The notes under the pieces are model-generated. The model had not been told where the DNA came from, did no database searches, and saw nothing but the letters and a program-made list of their open reading frames with translations. A stretch of 64,000 bases of DNA from assembly GCA_021413925.1 (NCBI GenBank), contig JAIOPL010000003.1:1-64000 (forward strand), given 5' to 3'. Below, one piece after another: positions 16,990-26,830 of this stretch. The number at the start of each line of letters is the position of its first letter. Within the stretch, counting starts at the first letter, position 1. The position numbers were made by a program, and so were the translations under genes. Source of the stretch: Verrucomicrobiota bacterium. GTDB taxonomy: Bacteria > Verrucomicrobiota > Verrucomicrobiia > Chthoniobacterales > UBA6821.

Positions 16990-17493
16990 ATGCTCCTCGC
17001 CGCCTTCTGGTTCTTTGCCACGCTGATGCTCCTCTTCAGCTTGAGCGTCGTCCTGCTGCGCAATCCCGTCTCCTGCGCCATGAGCCTGGTCATGTCCTTC
17101 ATCTGCCTCGCGGCCCTCTACGTGACGCTTGATGCGACCTTCATCGGCGTCATCCAAGTGCTGGTCTATGCGGGTGCGGTGATGGTGCTCTTCCTTTTCA
17201 TCATCATGCTTCTGGACCTGCGTGAGGAGAAGAGCCGCCGTCTGAACTTCGGCGTGACTCTCGGAGGCGTTCTGGTCGTGGCCGCCTTCCTCTCGATCAT
17301 GACCCAAGTGATTCTATCCAACCCCGCCTTTGCTATCCCGACACCCACGATTGCAGGACCGCAGCTTTCGGACGTGAAGATGATCGGCATGACCCTCTTT
17401 CACTCCTTCCGGCTCCCCTTTGAGGTCATCGGCGTCCTCCTGCTCTCCGCTACGGTCGGAGTGGTTGTCCTGAGTCGCCGAACCCTCCGCTAA
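16990..17493 (+). CDS. nuoJ: NADH-quinone oxidoreductase subunit J
   Basis: Proton-channel-linked membrane subunit of complex I. The 167-residue protein has five predicted membrane helices and the conserved block IQVLVYAGAVMVLFLFIIMLL (about residues 56-76), which contains the pi-bulge helix of the third transmembrane segment. The start follows CATCTTTTCCGAACACC. nuoK begins 19 bp after its stop. Confidence 0.94.
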   Translation: MLLAAFWFFATLMLLFSLSVVLLRNPVSCAMSLVMSFICLAALYVTLDATFIGVIQVLVYAGAVMVLFLFIIMLLDLREEKSRRLNFGVTLGGVLVVAAFLSIMTQVILSNPAFAIPTPTIAGPQLSDVKMIGMTLFHSFRLPFEVIGVLLLSATVGVVVLSRRTLR

Positions 17494-17512
17494 GCATCCT
17501 ACACTCACACGC

Positions 17513-17830
17513 ATGCCCACACTCGCCAATTATCTGATCGCCAGCGGGCTTCTCTTTGCCACCGGCCTCGGTGTCGTGATGCTCCGCCGCAGCATCATCG
17601 TGATCTTCATGGGTCTTGAGTTGATGCTCAATGCCGCGAATCTTTCGCTGGTGGCCTTCTCCCGCTACGGGCTCGTCTCGGGTCACCAGAACTACAATGC
17701 TCAGATCCTGGTTTTCTTCATCATCTCCGTGGCAGCTGCCGAGGTTGCCGTCGGACTTGCGATCATCGTCTCCCTCTACCGCGCTCGCCAGACCACCCAT
17801 GTCGAGGATCTCGACACGCTGAAATTCTGA
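17513..17830 (+). CDS. nuoK: NADH-quinone oxidoreductase subunit K
   Basis: Small membrane subunit of complex I homologous to MnhC/MrpC. The 105-residue protein has three membrane helices. The second shows the conserved glutamate in FMGLELMLNAANL, and the third has the matching glutamate in AAAEVAVGLAIIVSLYR; both are needed for proton translocation in characterised homologues. Length is standard (about 100). It lies between nuoJ and nuoL with short spacers. Confidence 0.95.
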   Translation: MPTLANYLIASGLLFATGLGVVMLRRSIIVIFMGLELMLNAANLSLVAFSRYGLVSGHQNYNAQILVFFIISVAAAEVAVGLAIIVSLYRARQTTHVEDLDTLKF

Positions 17831-17843
17831 CCACTTTTCTTTG

Positions 17844-19676
17844 ATGAACCTCTCCACTATCGCCTGGATCACCCTTTTCGTACCGCTGGTTGCGGCGACG
17901 TTGATCCTTTTTGTGACCCGCGCAAGCAAGCCGCTTGCTGCCGGATTGGCCATCCTCTCCGCATTGATGACGACCGTCGGCGGGTGGATCCTCTTCGCCA
18001 AGAGTGCCGATGGGATTTACCATGGATTCAACTGGGTTGATTTCGGACAGACCTTGTCGATTCCCTTCGATCTGGCGCTCGATCCCCTGAGTCGCACCAT
18101 GCTGGTCGTGGTGACCACGATTGCCCCGATCGTCTTCATCTACTCCATCGGCTACATGAAGGAGGAGGTCGGTTACTGGCGCTTCTTCGCCGGCCTGGCC
18201 CTTTTCCTCTTTTCGATGCTCGGCATCGTCCTCGCTAACAACCTGGTGATGATGTTCATCTTCTGGGAACTGGTCGGAGTCAGCTCCTACATCCTGATCG
18301 GGCATTATTATCATAAGGCCTCGGCCTCCGATGCCGCCAAGCAGGCCTTCCTGGTGAATAGGATCGGCGATTTCGGCTTCATGCTTGGCATTCTGCTTTT
18401 CTGGATAGCTACCGGGGGTCCGGAAGGCGGAACCTTCACCTTCGCCGCGATCAACCATCCTGCCCCGATCTTTATTCAGAATCCCGCGCTCCTAGCCGCT
18501 GCGGTGGTTCTGATCTTCTGCGGAACGGTCGGTAAATCGGCCCAGTTCCCGCTGCATGTCTGGCTCCCGAACTCGATGGAAGGTCCGACCCCCGTCTCCT
18601 CACTACTTCACGCCGCTACAATGGTCGCCGCAGGTGTCTATCTGCTCGCCCGTATTTTCCCGATCCTCTCTTCCTCTCCCGAGGCTTCCGAGATCGTTGC
18701 CTGGACTGGAGCGATCACGGCACTAGGGGCCGGTATCCTTGCCACCCAGCAGGATGACATCAAGGGCATCCTCGCCTACTCCACAATCTCTCAGCTTGGC
18801 TACATGGTGACCGGCGCTGGACTTGCTGTCTCTGCGGCGCTCCCGATGTTCCACCTCTTCACGCACGCCTTCTTTAAGTGTCTTCTTTTCCTCACGGCTG
18901 GATCCGTGATCCTCGGCATGCACCACGAGCAGAATATCTGGAAGATGGGCGGGCTGAAGGGCAAGATGCCGATCACCTTCCTGACCTACTGTTGCGGCAT
19001 GCTGGCCCTATCCGGTTGCCCTTTCTTCAGCGGCCACTACAGCAAGGACCTCATCATGGCTTGCTCCTGGGAGCATCATCGCGGGATCTTCTGGGTGGTC
19101 GTTATCGCCGCCGGATTGACCCCTTTCTACATGATGCGCCAAGCGATGGTTGTCTTCTTCGGGAAGCCTCGTTCGGAGCACTCCGAGCACGCCCATGAGT
19201 CACCTCTCGTGATGACCATACCACTGATCCTGCTGGCTATTCCGGCGGTCGTAGCCGGTTATCCTTTCTTTGAGCATCTTTTCTTCCATGAGGTTGGCTC
19301 TCTGGCCGAGCCGGAAGTACCCTCTTTTGTTCCCAATATTTTCCTTGGTGTTTTTCTGGCTGGCCTTGCGCTTGCATTTGTCCTCTACCGCAATGTGGCG
19401 AAGGATCCGATCCGGATTCCCTTCCTGGAAAATCGCTTCTACATCGATGATCTTTACTTCTGGATCGTCCGCGTCATTCAGGGTGGCTTTGCCAGAATCT
19501 GCTCCTTCACCGACAGATGGTTCATCGACGGAATTCTGGTCCGGGGAAGCGCGACGCTTGTCTGGACAGTTGGATTTGCCCTCCGTTTCCTGCAGTTGGG
19601 TAATATACAGGCCTACGCCCTCTTTTTCGGTATCGGCGTGGTCGGCTTGATCTACCTGCTCCTGCACGTCCGATAG
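17844..19676 (+). CDS. nuoL: NADH-quinone oxidoreductase subunit L
   Basis: The largest antiporter-like, proton-pumping subunit of complex I, carrying the long lateral helix. About 610 residues with more than a dozen membrane segments. Conserved blocks include FWELVGVSSYILIGHYYHK, NRIGDFGFMLGI, FPLHVWLPNSMEGPTPVSSLLHAATMVAAG (split here only by reading) and STISQLGYM. A TTG directly precedes the ATG at 17844; I prefer the ATG. The leader is GACCACTTTTCTTTG. nuoM follows after 31 bp. Confidence 0.95.
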   Translation: MNLSTIAWITLFVPLVAATLILFVTRASKPLAAGLAILSALMTTVGGWILFAKSADGIYHGFNWVDFGQTLSIPFDLALDPLSRTMLVVVTTIAPIVFIYSIGYMKEEVGYWRFFAGLALFLFSMLGIVLANNLVMMFIFWELVGVSSYILIGHYYHKASASDAAKQAFLVNRIGDFGFMLGILLFWIATGGPEGGTFTFAAINHPAPIFIQNPALLAAAVVLIFCGTVGKSAQFPLHVWLPNSMEGPTPVSSLLHAATMVAAGVYLLARIFPILSSSPEASEIVAWTGAITALGAGILATQQDDIKGILAYSTISQLGYMVTGAGLAVSAALPMFHLFTHAFFKCLLFLTAGSVILGMHHEQNIWKMGGLKGKMPITFLTYCCGMLALSGCPFFSGHYSKDLIMACSWEHHRGIFWVVVIAAGLTPFYMMRQAMVVFFGKPRSEHSEHAHESPLVMTIPLILLAIPAVVAGYPFFEHLFFHEVGSLAEPEVPSFVPNIFLGVFLAGLALAFVLYRNVAKDPIRIPFLENRFYIDDLYFWIVRVIQGGFARICSFTDRWFIDGILVRGSATLVWTVGFALRFLQLGNIQAYALFFGIGVVGLIYLLLHVR

Positions 19677-19707
19677 AACTCTTTAGCGATCACCACTACT
19701 TCCTGAC

Positions 19708-21153
19708 ATGAGCCTTCTTCTCATTCTCCTGATCGTCCTGCCTCTGGCCGCTTCCGTGCTGATCATGCTCGGTGCTGCTCCCCGCGTCATGGCCCTCGGT
19801 GCCGCCGTCCTGAATCTTCTGATCTCGGTGGCGCTCTTTGCCCGTTACGATCTCACTGCGGGCGGATGGCAGTTTCTCTCCGAATGGAAGATTCTTCCTA
19901 AGCTCGGGATCAACATGACCCTGGGAGCTGATGGCCTGACCCTCACGATGCTGTTGCTTGCATCGCTGGTGACCCTCTCTGCCATTTGGATTGCACCGAA
20001 GATCGATAAACGCGAGGGAGTCTACTACGTCTGCCTTCTCTTCATCTCGGCCGGTGTGATTGGTGCCTTTGCCTCCCTGGATGTACTCTTCCTCTACTCC
20101 TTCCATGAACTCGCCTTGATTCCGACCTTCATCATGATCGGCGTGTGGGGTTCCGGAGACCGCCAGGCTGCGGCCTGGAAAGCGACGATCTATCTCGGCC
20201 TTGGAAGCTTTATCCTACTGATCGGCCTGCTGGCTCTCTATCTGAGCATTCCAGCAGTCTCCCGCACCATGGATCTTCGTCAGCTTGACCAGATGGCCGC
20301 CGCCGGGACATTCCATCCCTCTTCCGTGATCTATCTGATCCTGCTCGTCGGCTTCGGATCACTGGTCTCGCTCTTTCCGTTCCACTCCTGGGCGCCTCCT
20401 GCCTATGCATGCGCCCCGGCTCCCACTGCGATGATGCATGCCGGTGTGCTGAAGAAATTCGGTCTCTACGGCCTTATCCGCATTGCGCTCCCGCTTTTCC
20501 CCGAGGCGATGCACCAGTTCAACGGTCTCCTTCTTCTGCTCGTTATCGGCAATATCCTCTACATCGGCTATATCACGGTCGCCCAGAAGCGACTCGACTG
20601 GACGATCGGATACTCGAGCGTGATGCACATGGGTTACATCTTCCTTGGCCTTGCTTCGCTGAACATCATTGGTGTGAACGGCGCCATGATCCTTATGTTT
20701 GCCCATGGTCTTTCAGTGGCCGCGGCATTCGCTCTATGCGGGGAAATCCGCCGCCGCACCGGCACGCTCGACTACTCCGAACTTGGAGGTCTTGCCAAAG
20801 TCACGCCCGTCTTGGGTCTTCTCTTTGGATTTGCAGCAATGGCCTCCGTGGGTCTTCCCGGATTCGCCAACTTCGCCGGTGAAATTCTTGTCTTCTTCGG
20901 AGCCACAGCTTACGGACCCGCGATGATCCTTCCGGTGATCGTCGGAGTCTGGGGAGTCGTGATCTCAGCGATCTACATGCTCCGCGCCTACCGCAGTACC
21001 TTCTGGGGACCGATGATGGCCCGATGGGAGTCATTGACGGACATCACGCCGACGGCTCTATGGAGCATTATCCTTCTCCTTGTGCCGCTGATGATCGTCG
21101 GATTCTATCCCCAGCTTCTCGTGAAGATGGTCACGACCGCTATTCCCCGATAA
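19708..21153 (+). CDS. nuoM: NADH-quinone oxidoreductase subunit M
   Basis: Antiporter-like proton-pumping subunit of complex I, 481 residues and about 14 membrane helices. Typical blocks are FLYSFHELALIPTFIMIGVWG, with the conserved glutamate of helix 5, then LFPFHSWAPPAYACAPAPTAMMHAGVL and YSSVMHMGYIFLG. Canonical NuoM has FHTWLPDAH at the position where this protein reads FHSWAPPAY, so the loop is somewhat divergent. It is placed between nuoL and nuoN as expected. Confidence 0.93.
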   Translation: MSLLLILLIVLPLAASVLIMLGAAPRVMALGAAVLNLLISVALFARYDLTAGGWQFLSEWKILPKLGINMTLGADGLTLTMLLLASLVTLSAIWIAPKIDKREGVYYVCLLFISAGVIGAFASLDVLFLYSFHELALIPTFIMIGVWGSGDRQAAAWKATIYLGLGSFILLIGLLALYLSIPAVSRTMDLRQLDQMAAAGTFHPSSVIYLILLVGFGSLVSLFPFHSWAPPAYACAPAPTAMMHAGVLKKFGLYGLIRIALPLFPEAMHQFNGLLLLLVIGNILYIGYITVAQKRLDWTIGYSSVMHMGYIFLGLASLNIIGVNGAMILMFAHGLSVAAAFALCGEIRRRTGTLDYSELGGLAKVTPVLGLLFGFAAMASVGLPGFANFAGEILVFFGATAYGPAMILPVIVGVWGVVISAIYMLRAYRSTFWGPMMARWESLTDITPTALWSIILLLVPLMIVGFYPQLLVKMVTTAIPR

Positions 21154-21171
21154 CCCGCCGCCTAGAATTCC

Positions 21172-22614
21172 GTGAACTCGCTCTTTCTTGAAATCGCTGT
21201 CGTCCTGCTCGGGATCGTCCTCCTGCTTGTGGAGGCTTTCTCCGACCGTTCCAACAAGGATTACCTGGCCTATCTGGGGGCCGTTGGTCTGACCGGGGTT
21301 CTTGCCCTGAGCTTTTTTCCGCAGATCGGGCCACTTCCGGCAAGCTCTGAGGCCGCCTTCATCACATCCGATATTCTCTCGGTTTTCTTCGTCCGGTTCC
21401 TGTTGGTTGCGACGATCGTCACGCTTCTGATGATTCCGGGTTACCGAACGGTTCTGGAGCGGTATCTTCCCTCAGAACGTGCGGGCGGTGGCGTCGGTGA
21501 ATTCGCCATCCTGCCGCTCTTTGTTTGCGCGGGGCTGATGTGGATGGTCAGCTCAATCGACTTCATCATGATTTTCGTTTCGTTGGAGCTTGCGACCATC
21601 ACACTCTACGTGCTCGTCACCTATCTCCGCCAGAACACGGCCTCCTTGGAGGCCGGGACCAAGTTCCTGATCCTGGGTGCTCTCTCCACAGGCTTCATCG
21701 TTTATGGCATCTCCTGGATTTTCGGAGTCACCGGCACAACAAACATCCTGGCTTTGCCCGCCGCCATTTCGACTCTGCCTGAATCCTCGCTCTACGCACT
21801 GCTCTTCGGGATCGCGATGATCCTGGTCGCTCTTAGCTTCAAGACGGGCGCCTTCCCTTTCCAGTTTTGGATTCCCGATGTCTACCAAGGTGCCCCAACG
21901 CCCATTACTTCCTACCTGTCTGTTGCTTCCAAGGCTGCCGGATTCGTGGTATTGATCCGCTTCCTTCTTTCCCTGGAAGCGATCCCAGCCCTGGCCAATA
22001 AGCTCAACGCGGTGATCACGCTGCTTGCCGCCCTGACACTTATCTTTGGTAACTTTGCCGCGATTCCCCAGACCAACATGAAGAGGCTCCTTGGTTACTC
22101 AAGCGTCGCCCATGCCGGATATCTCCTGATGGGTATTGCAAGCTTAGCTTCCCTCATGGCGATCCCCGCGATCGGCTTCTACTTTGCCGGATACCTTGCC
22201 ATGACTATGCTTGCCTTTGTAGTCCTGCAGGCCGTTTCCGAGGCTACCGGAGGTGATGAGATCTCCCGTTTCAATGGTCTTTCCAAGCGCTCTCCCTTCC
22301 TGGCAGGCGCCATGCTTCTCTCCGCGGCTTCGCTAGCCGGTATTCCCTTCACTGCGGGATTCATCGGCAAGCTGCTGATCTTCGAGGTCGCCCTGAAGCA
22401 AGGTCACTATGGCCTTGTGATGCTTGGTTGTGTCACCGTGGCGGCGGGATTCTATTACTACTTCAAGGTGATCCGAGCGATGTATTGGCAGCAACCCTCC
22501 GAGGAAACTGTCATCCCCGTCTCTGCAACCACCAAGTGGCTTATTCTTCTGCTCGGAGCAGGCATTCTGATCCTCGGAATCTATCCGGCCCCTCTGCTGG
22601 CGGCTCTTCGCTAG
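21172..22614 (+). CDS. nuoN: NADH-quinone oxidoreductase subunit N
   Basis: Third antiporter-like subunit of complex I, 480 residues with about 14 membrane helices. It starts with GTG at 21172, 18 bp after nuoM. Conserved blocks are FVSLELATITLYVLV (glutamate of helix 5), FKTGAFPFQFWIPDVYQGAP (lysine and aspartate of the channel) and YSSVAHAGYLLMG. It ends the nuoHIJKLMN run. The next gene, recF, starts 46 bp further on behind a GC-rich hairpin. Confidence 0.95.
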   Translation: MNSLFLEIAVVLLGIVLLLVEAFSDRSNKDYLAYLGAVGLTGVLALSFFPQIGPLPASSEAAFITSDILSVFFVRFLLVATIVTLLMIPGYRTVLERYLPSERAGGGVGEFAILPLFVCAGLMWMVSSIDFIMIFVSLELATITLYVLVTYLRQNTASLEAGTKFLILGALSTGFIVYGISWIFGVTGTTNILALPAAISTLPESSLYALLFGIAMILVALSFKTGAFPFQFWIPDVYQGAPTPITSYLSVASKAAGFVVLIRFLLSLEAIPALANKLNAVITLLAALTLIFGNFAAIPQTNMKRLLGYSSVAHAGYLLMGIASLASLMAIPAIGFYFAGYLAMTMLAFVVLQAVSEATGGDEISRFNGLSKRSPFLAGAMLLSAASLAGIPFTAGFIGKLLIFEVALKQGHYGLVMLGCVTVAAGFYYYFKVIRAMYWQQPSEETVIPVSATTKWLILLLGAGILILGIYPAPLLAALR

Positions 22615-22635
22615 CCCTTTAGCCACCCTTCTGGA

Positions 22636-22650
22636 GGGGGGCGACCCCCC
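22636..22650 (+). terminator. GC hairpin between nuoN and recF
   Basis: GGGGGG-CGA-CCCCCC forms a tight six-pair stem, flanked by GGA and TCC that can extend it. There is no T-run after it, so it would be a weak intrinsic terminator. It also encloses the only purine-rich stretch near the recF start and could hold back recF translation. The function is inferred. Confidence 0.35.
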
Positions 22651-22660
22651 ATCTCCGAGA

Positions 22661-23794
22661 TTGAGCCAGATCACACAACTCATCTTCAGGGAGTTCCGGT
22701 GTTTCCCGGAACTGCGTTACGAACCGGGTCCCGGTCTGAACTTCATCACCGGCCCCAATGCCCGGGGAAAGACATCGATCTTGGAGGGGGCATGTTTCTT
22801 GATGCGCCTCCGTTCCCCCAAGACTTCAGCGCTGGCTGAACTGGTTCGGTTTGGGGAAGCGGCCTTTCTGCTTGAGGGCCTTGTGCGGAGTGATGTGCGG
22901 AGTGATTCAGGGGAGACTCGCCTGGGCGTGACCTGCACACCTCCGACGCGAGCGCTCAAACTCGATGGGGTTTCTCAGTCCTCCAGTACGGAATACCTGA
23001 AGCAGGGAACGATCGTCTGGTTTGGCAGTGATGATCTTATGCTGGTGAACGGTCCGGCAGAACGGCGCCGTAAGCTGCTCGATAGCGTGGGACTCCAGAC
23101 TAGCGGAAGTTACAGGAGTTATGGCCGGGATCTCAGGGATTACGACCGTGCCCTCCGTTCCCGGAATCTGCTCCTTCGCGAGGGTCGTTCTCGCCGGGAA
23201 ATCGAGGCCTATGACCATCCGCTCGCCGAGTCGGGTGATCGGATCCTAGGCTTCCGAAGGGACCTGGTTGCTTCCCTTGCGCCACTTGCTGCGGATTCGT
23301 GCCGAAGGATCTCGGGTGAAATACTTGAGATACGCTATGAGCCGGGGGCTACAGTCCCGATGATGGAGACTCTTCTCTCTAGCCGTGATGAGGAGCTGCG
23401 TCTGCGCCAGACCCGGGTCGGGCCGCAGCGGGACGATATCCTAATCCTCCTGAATGGTATTCCTGCAGGCTCTTATGCCTCTGAAGGTCAGCGGCGGACG
23501 ATCGCGCTCTCTCTGAAACTGGCTGTCGCCGCGCTCTTGAACCGGGAGAATGGAAGACCCCCTCTGCTCCTGCTGGATGATATCTTCGGAGAGCTGGATC
23601 CCTCACGACGCGATGCGCTTCTGGCCGGCATGCCTCCCGGAGCCCAGGCCCTACTCAGTACAGCTGAGCTGACGGGAATCGTTATTCCCAAAGGTTCTAG
23701 GATCCACCGGTTTACTGAAGACGGGACTCTGGAGATGGTTGTATCCGGAGATTCTGTTTCTGGGCTGATCCGGAATCCGGGTTCAGAGTCCTGA
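22661..23794 (+). CDS. recF: DNA replication and repair protein RecF
   Basis: SMC-like ATPase that loads RecA at single-strand gaps. The 377-residue protein shows Walker A GPNARGKTS near residues 27-35, a signature-type segment SEGQRRTIALSLKLA near 272 and Walker B LLLLDDIFGELD near 303. The opening strand LIFREFRCFPELRYEP is typical of RecF. The start appears to be TTG at 22661; no better ATG or GTG lies nearby. It is not beside dnaA/dnaN as in many bacteria but follows nuoN. The last 25 residues are less conserved. Confidence 0.9.
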   Translation: MSQITQLIFREFRCFPELRYEPGPGLNFITGPNARGKTSILEGACFLMRLRSPKTSALAELVRFGEAAFLLEGLVRSDVRSDSGETRLGVTCTPPTRALKLDGVSQSSSTEYLKQGTIVWFGSDDLMLVNGPAERRRKLLDSVGLQTSGSYRSYGRDLRDYDRALRSRNLLLREGRSRREIEAYDHPLAESGDRILGFRRDLVASLAPLAADSCRRISGEILEIRYEPGATVPMMETLLSSRDEELRLRQTRVGPQRDDILILLNGIPAGSYASEGQRRTIALSLKLAVAALLNRENGRPPLLLLDDIFGELDPSRRDALLAGMPPGAQALLSTAELTGIVIPKGSRIHRFTEDGTLEMVVSGDSVSGLIRNPGSES

Positions 23795-23843
23795 ATGACG
23801 TGGCTTGAAGGTAAAGGATTCTTGCCCTAGGCAAGAGGTAAGC

Positions 23844-25646
23844 ATGGCCATCTATCTCCGCACGCTCCGCTACTTCCGTGCCTACAAAGGGCAGACGATT
23901 CTGGCCGTGGCGCTGATGTCTGCCGGCATCGGATTCAACTTGCTGGCCCCCTGGCCGTTCAAATATGTGGTGGACGGCATTCTCCAGCCCGAAACGGCAC
24001 CCGGAGTTGCCGAGGCCCATGCTTTCATTACCCACTGGTTCTCCTGGACCAGTGCACGGGGAGCTGCTCTGACGCTCTGCGTGATCATGGCCCTGATAGC
24101 CGTTGTGTCGGGTCTGGTGAATCTCCTTTCCAGCACACTTCTGATCAAGATCGGCCTGAAGGCGCTCTTGCATCTCCGTACGCAGCTGTACAGCTGCCTG
24201 CAATCCCTTCCGCTTCAGTTCCACGACACGAGGCGCAGCAGCGACTCCTCATTCCGTGTGGCCTACGATTCCCAGTCACTCCAGACGATCTACAACAAGG
24301 GATTCGCAACGATCTTCGGAGCAGTGGTCACCCTGGCAGGCGCCTTATCCATCATGTTCCGGATGAACTGGCAACTGACACTTGTCTCGATGACAGTAAT
24401 TCCGCCTCTCTTCTGGGTGATTCAACATTACGGAGAGCGGATTCGCAGGGAGTCCACTACAATCCAGGAGAGGGAGAGCGATCTTCTCGCGACGACTCAG
24501 GAGGGACTCGGCTCGATCCGGATGGTCCAGGCTTTCGGCCGAGAATCATTCGAGGTGAGTCAGTTTGTCCGTCATGCGACAAGAAGCCTTGAGGCAAATT
24601 TCCGCTTGAACATGACCTCCATGAAGAGCGCTCTTGTCGTCACGACGCTCATCGCCGTGGGAACCTCGGCCATGTACTATGTGGGAACTATCCAGGTGCT
24701 CGATGCCAGGTTGAGCATTGGTGACCTGACGGTCTTTGTCGCTTATCTGGCGACACTCTACCAACCGATCCAGCAACTCACCTACACGGCTTGGGCCCTT
24801 GAAGGTGCCGCCGCAGGTGCTCAGCGTTGCTTCGAAATCCTAGACCGCGAGGAGGAGACCAAGGACGACCCCGGTGCGATAACGATGCCGATTGCCAAAG
24901 GGGAGATAACCTTTGCCGGAGTCTCCTTTGCCTACGATCCGAAGGCTCCGGTACTAGCTGGAGTCGATCTGGCGATTGCTCCCGGCGAGACGGTGGCCTT
25001 TGTGGGTGGGACTGGTGCTGGGAAGAGCACTCTCCTGAGCCTAGTGCCGCGCTTTTACGATCCGACAGCGGGAATCGTGAGGATCGACGGATATGACCTG
25101 CGAGGAGTCACCAAGGCTTCACTTAGGACCCAGATCGGCATGGTCTTGCAGGATACCCTTCTCTTTTCCAGTAGTATCCGGGAGAACATTGCCTACGGGC
25201 GCGAAGGCGCGACTGAAGAAGAGATCATCGAGGCGGCGCGACGCGCCCAAGCCTATGACTTTATCATGGCCCAACCGCAGGGCTTCGACACGCCGGTCGG
25301 AGAGCGCGGGGGGCATCTGAGTGTCGGGCAGCGTCAGCGTCTCGGTATTGCCCGTGCGTTCCTGAAGAATGCCCCGATCCTGCTTCTGGACGAGCCGACC
25401 TCGGCACTCGATCCCTCCACCGAGAAGGCTATCATGGAGACGATCGCAGAGCTGATGAAGGGGCGTACCACCCTCATCATCACCCACAGACTCTCGACGG
25501 TCCATCATCTCGGACGCGTGGTGCTTCTCGAGCATGGCCGCATCGCCGAGCAGGGAACTGGTCCGGAGCTTCTCGCTTTGGGAGGATCCTACGCCCGCCT
25601 CTACCATGCTGCCGGTCACGAACCGAAAGGAACTAACGAATCATGA
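23844..25646 (+). CDS. ABC transporter, fused permease and ATPase (MsbA/lipid-exporter type)
   Basis: The 600-residue half-transporter has an N-terminal six-helix membrane domain (residues about 1-320) and a C-terminal ATPase. Walker A is GGTGAGKST near residue 389, the signature is LSVGQRQRLGIARA near 493, and Walker B ILLLDEPTSALDPST follows. Exporters of this type move lipids, lipid-linked sugars, peptides or drugs outward. I place the start at the ATG at 23844, preceded by AAGAGGTAAGC, one of few clear Shine-Dalgarno sequences in the window. A small CTTGCC-cta-GGCAAG palindrome lies just before it. It overlaps the following glycosyltransferase-like gene by 4 bp, suggesting the cargo is a glycosylated molecule; that is inference. 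Confidence 0.9.
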   Translation: MAIYLRTLRYFRAYKGQTILAVALMSAGIGFNLLAPWPFKYVVDGILQPETAPGVAEAHAFITHWFSWTSARGAALTLCVIMALIAVVSGLVNLLSSTLLIKIGLKALLHLRTQLYSCLQSLPLQFHDTRRSSDSSFRVAYDSQSLQTIYNKGFATIFGAVVTLAGALSIMFRMNWQLTLVSMTVIPPLFWVIQHYGERIRRESTTIQERESDLLATTQEGLGSIRMVQAFGRESFEVSQFVRHATRSLEANFRLNMTSMKSALVVTTLIAVGTSAMYYVGTIQVLDARLSIGDLTVFVAYLATLYQPIQQLTYTAWALEGAAAGAQRCFEILDREEETKDDPGAITMPIAKGEITFAGVSFAYDPKAPVLAGVDLAIAPGETVAFVGGTGAGKSTLLSLVPRFYDPTAGIVRIDGYDLRGVTKASLRTQIGMVLQDTLLFSSSIRENIAYGREGATEEEIIEAARRAQAYDFIMAQPQGFDTPVGERGGHLSVGQRQRLGIARAFLKNAPILLLDEPTSALDPSTEKAIMETIAELMKGRTTLIITHRLSTVHHLGRVVLLEHGRIAEQGTGPELLALGGSYARLYHAAGHEPKGTNES

Positions 25647-26824
25647 AACGTAAAAAGATCATCGTCCTGGGATTCATGGGCGGCATGCCCATCGCCGGGG
25701 TCATCTGGCAGCATATCCACTACATTGTTGGGCTTCAGCGCCTGGGTCATGAGGTCACTTATGTCGAGGACACGCTGAACTATCCCTACGATCCGGTCGC
25801 CTTCAACATCTCCGACGATTACTCCTATGCGACACAAACGCTGGGGCGCTTAGCCAGGGAACACGGGTTTGAGGGTCGCTGGGCCTACTGCGCGCGCTTC
25901 AAGGAGTCCGCCGAGATTGCCGGGATGTCGCTTGCCGAACTTAGGACTCTCTACAAGGAGGCCGACTGTGCGCTCAATATCTGTGGATCGCACGATATGA
26001 ACGACGATTTGAGGACCATTCGGAACCTGATCTATGTCGAGAGCGATCCCGGCGTGGAGCAGATCAAGATCGACCAAGGGGAGTTTGAGACAATCGATTA
26101 CCTGAAAGAGCACCGGCGCCTTTTCACCTTCGGAGAGAATATCGGCACGCCTGCCTTTATTGTGCCCACCCATGATTTCAAATGGCTGCCGACTCGGCAA
26201 CCCGTGGTGACCGATCTCTGGTGTGCGGGAGTAGAGGCTCCGGTGCCTGATCCCGCAGCCCTCTTCACCACGATCTGCAACTGGTCAACCAGCGGCAAGA
26301 AGGACATCGTCTGGAAGGATTCCAACTACCTCTGGAGCAAATCGCTCGAGTTCCTCCGATTCATCGAGGCTCCTAAACTCTCTGGGGAACCCTTCGAGAT
26401 GGCGACCGATATCAAGAAGGAAGAGGAGTTAGAGCTGTTCCGAAAAAACGACTGGAAGCTCGTGCTGCCTCATGATTTGAGCGTCGATTGGAACGGCTAC
26501 CGTGATTACATCAGAAATTCCAAGGGGGAGTTTACCTGCGCCAAGGACCAGTATATACGGTTGAACACGGGATGGTTCAGTGACCGCACAGCCTGCTATC
26601 TAGCGGCTGGGCGTCCCGTGATTACCCAGGAGACCGGATTCACTGCCCACTATGGCGGCAAGGAGGGGCTCCTCACCTTCTCGACCATGGAGGAGATTGT
26701 GGATGCGGTCACCGCTATCCGCGCCGATTACAAGAAGCACAGCCGCGCGGCCCTCGAAATCGCCCGCGAAGTCTTCGAAGCTGAGAAAGTGCTGGCCTCC
26801 CTTCTCGAACGAGCCGGGGTCTAA
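25643..26824 (+). CDS. Glycosyltransferase-like protein, paralogue 1
   Basis: The 393-residue protein looks like a GT-B fold enzyme. An N-terminal Rossmann-type strand and loop (KIIVLGFMGGMPIAGVIWQ) is followed by GLQRLGHEVTYVEDT, the usual acceptor-side pattern. The C-terminal half has GEFTCAKDQYIRLNTGWFSDR, then TACYLAAGRPVITQETGF, resembling the nucleotide-sugar-binding region of glycosyltransferases. The next gene encodes a protein of the same length with the same C-terminal motif order. I do not recognise a named family. It overlaps the ABC transporter gene by 4 bp, so the two are probably produced together. The sugar and acceptor are unknown. Confidence 0.7.
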   Translation: MKRKKIIVLGFMGGMPIAGVIWQHIHYIVGLQRLGHEVTYVEDTLNYPYDPVAFNISDDYSYATQTLGRLAREHGFEGRWAYCARFKESAEIAGMSLAELRTLYKEADCALNICGSHDMNDDLRTIRNLIYVESDPGVEQIKIDQGEFETIDYLKEHRRLFTFGENIGTPAFIVPTHDFKWLPTRQPVVTDLWCAGVEAPVPDPAALFTTICNWSTSGKKDIVWKDSNYLWSKSLEFLRFIEAPKLSGEPFEMATDIKKEEELELFRKNDWKLVLPHDLSVDWNGYRDYIRNSKGEFTCAKDQYIRLNTGWFSDRTACYLAAGRPVITQETGFTAHYGGKEGLLTFSTMEEIVDAVTAIRADYKKHSRAALEIAREVFEAEKVLASLLERAGV

Positions 26825-26830
26825 ATTAAC

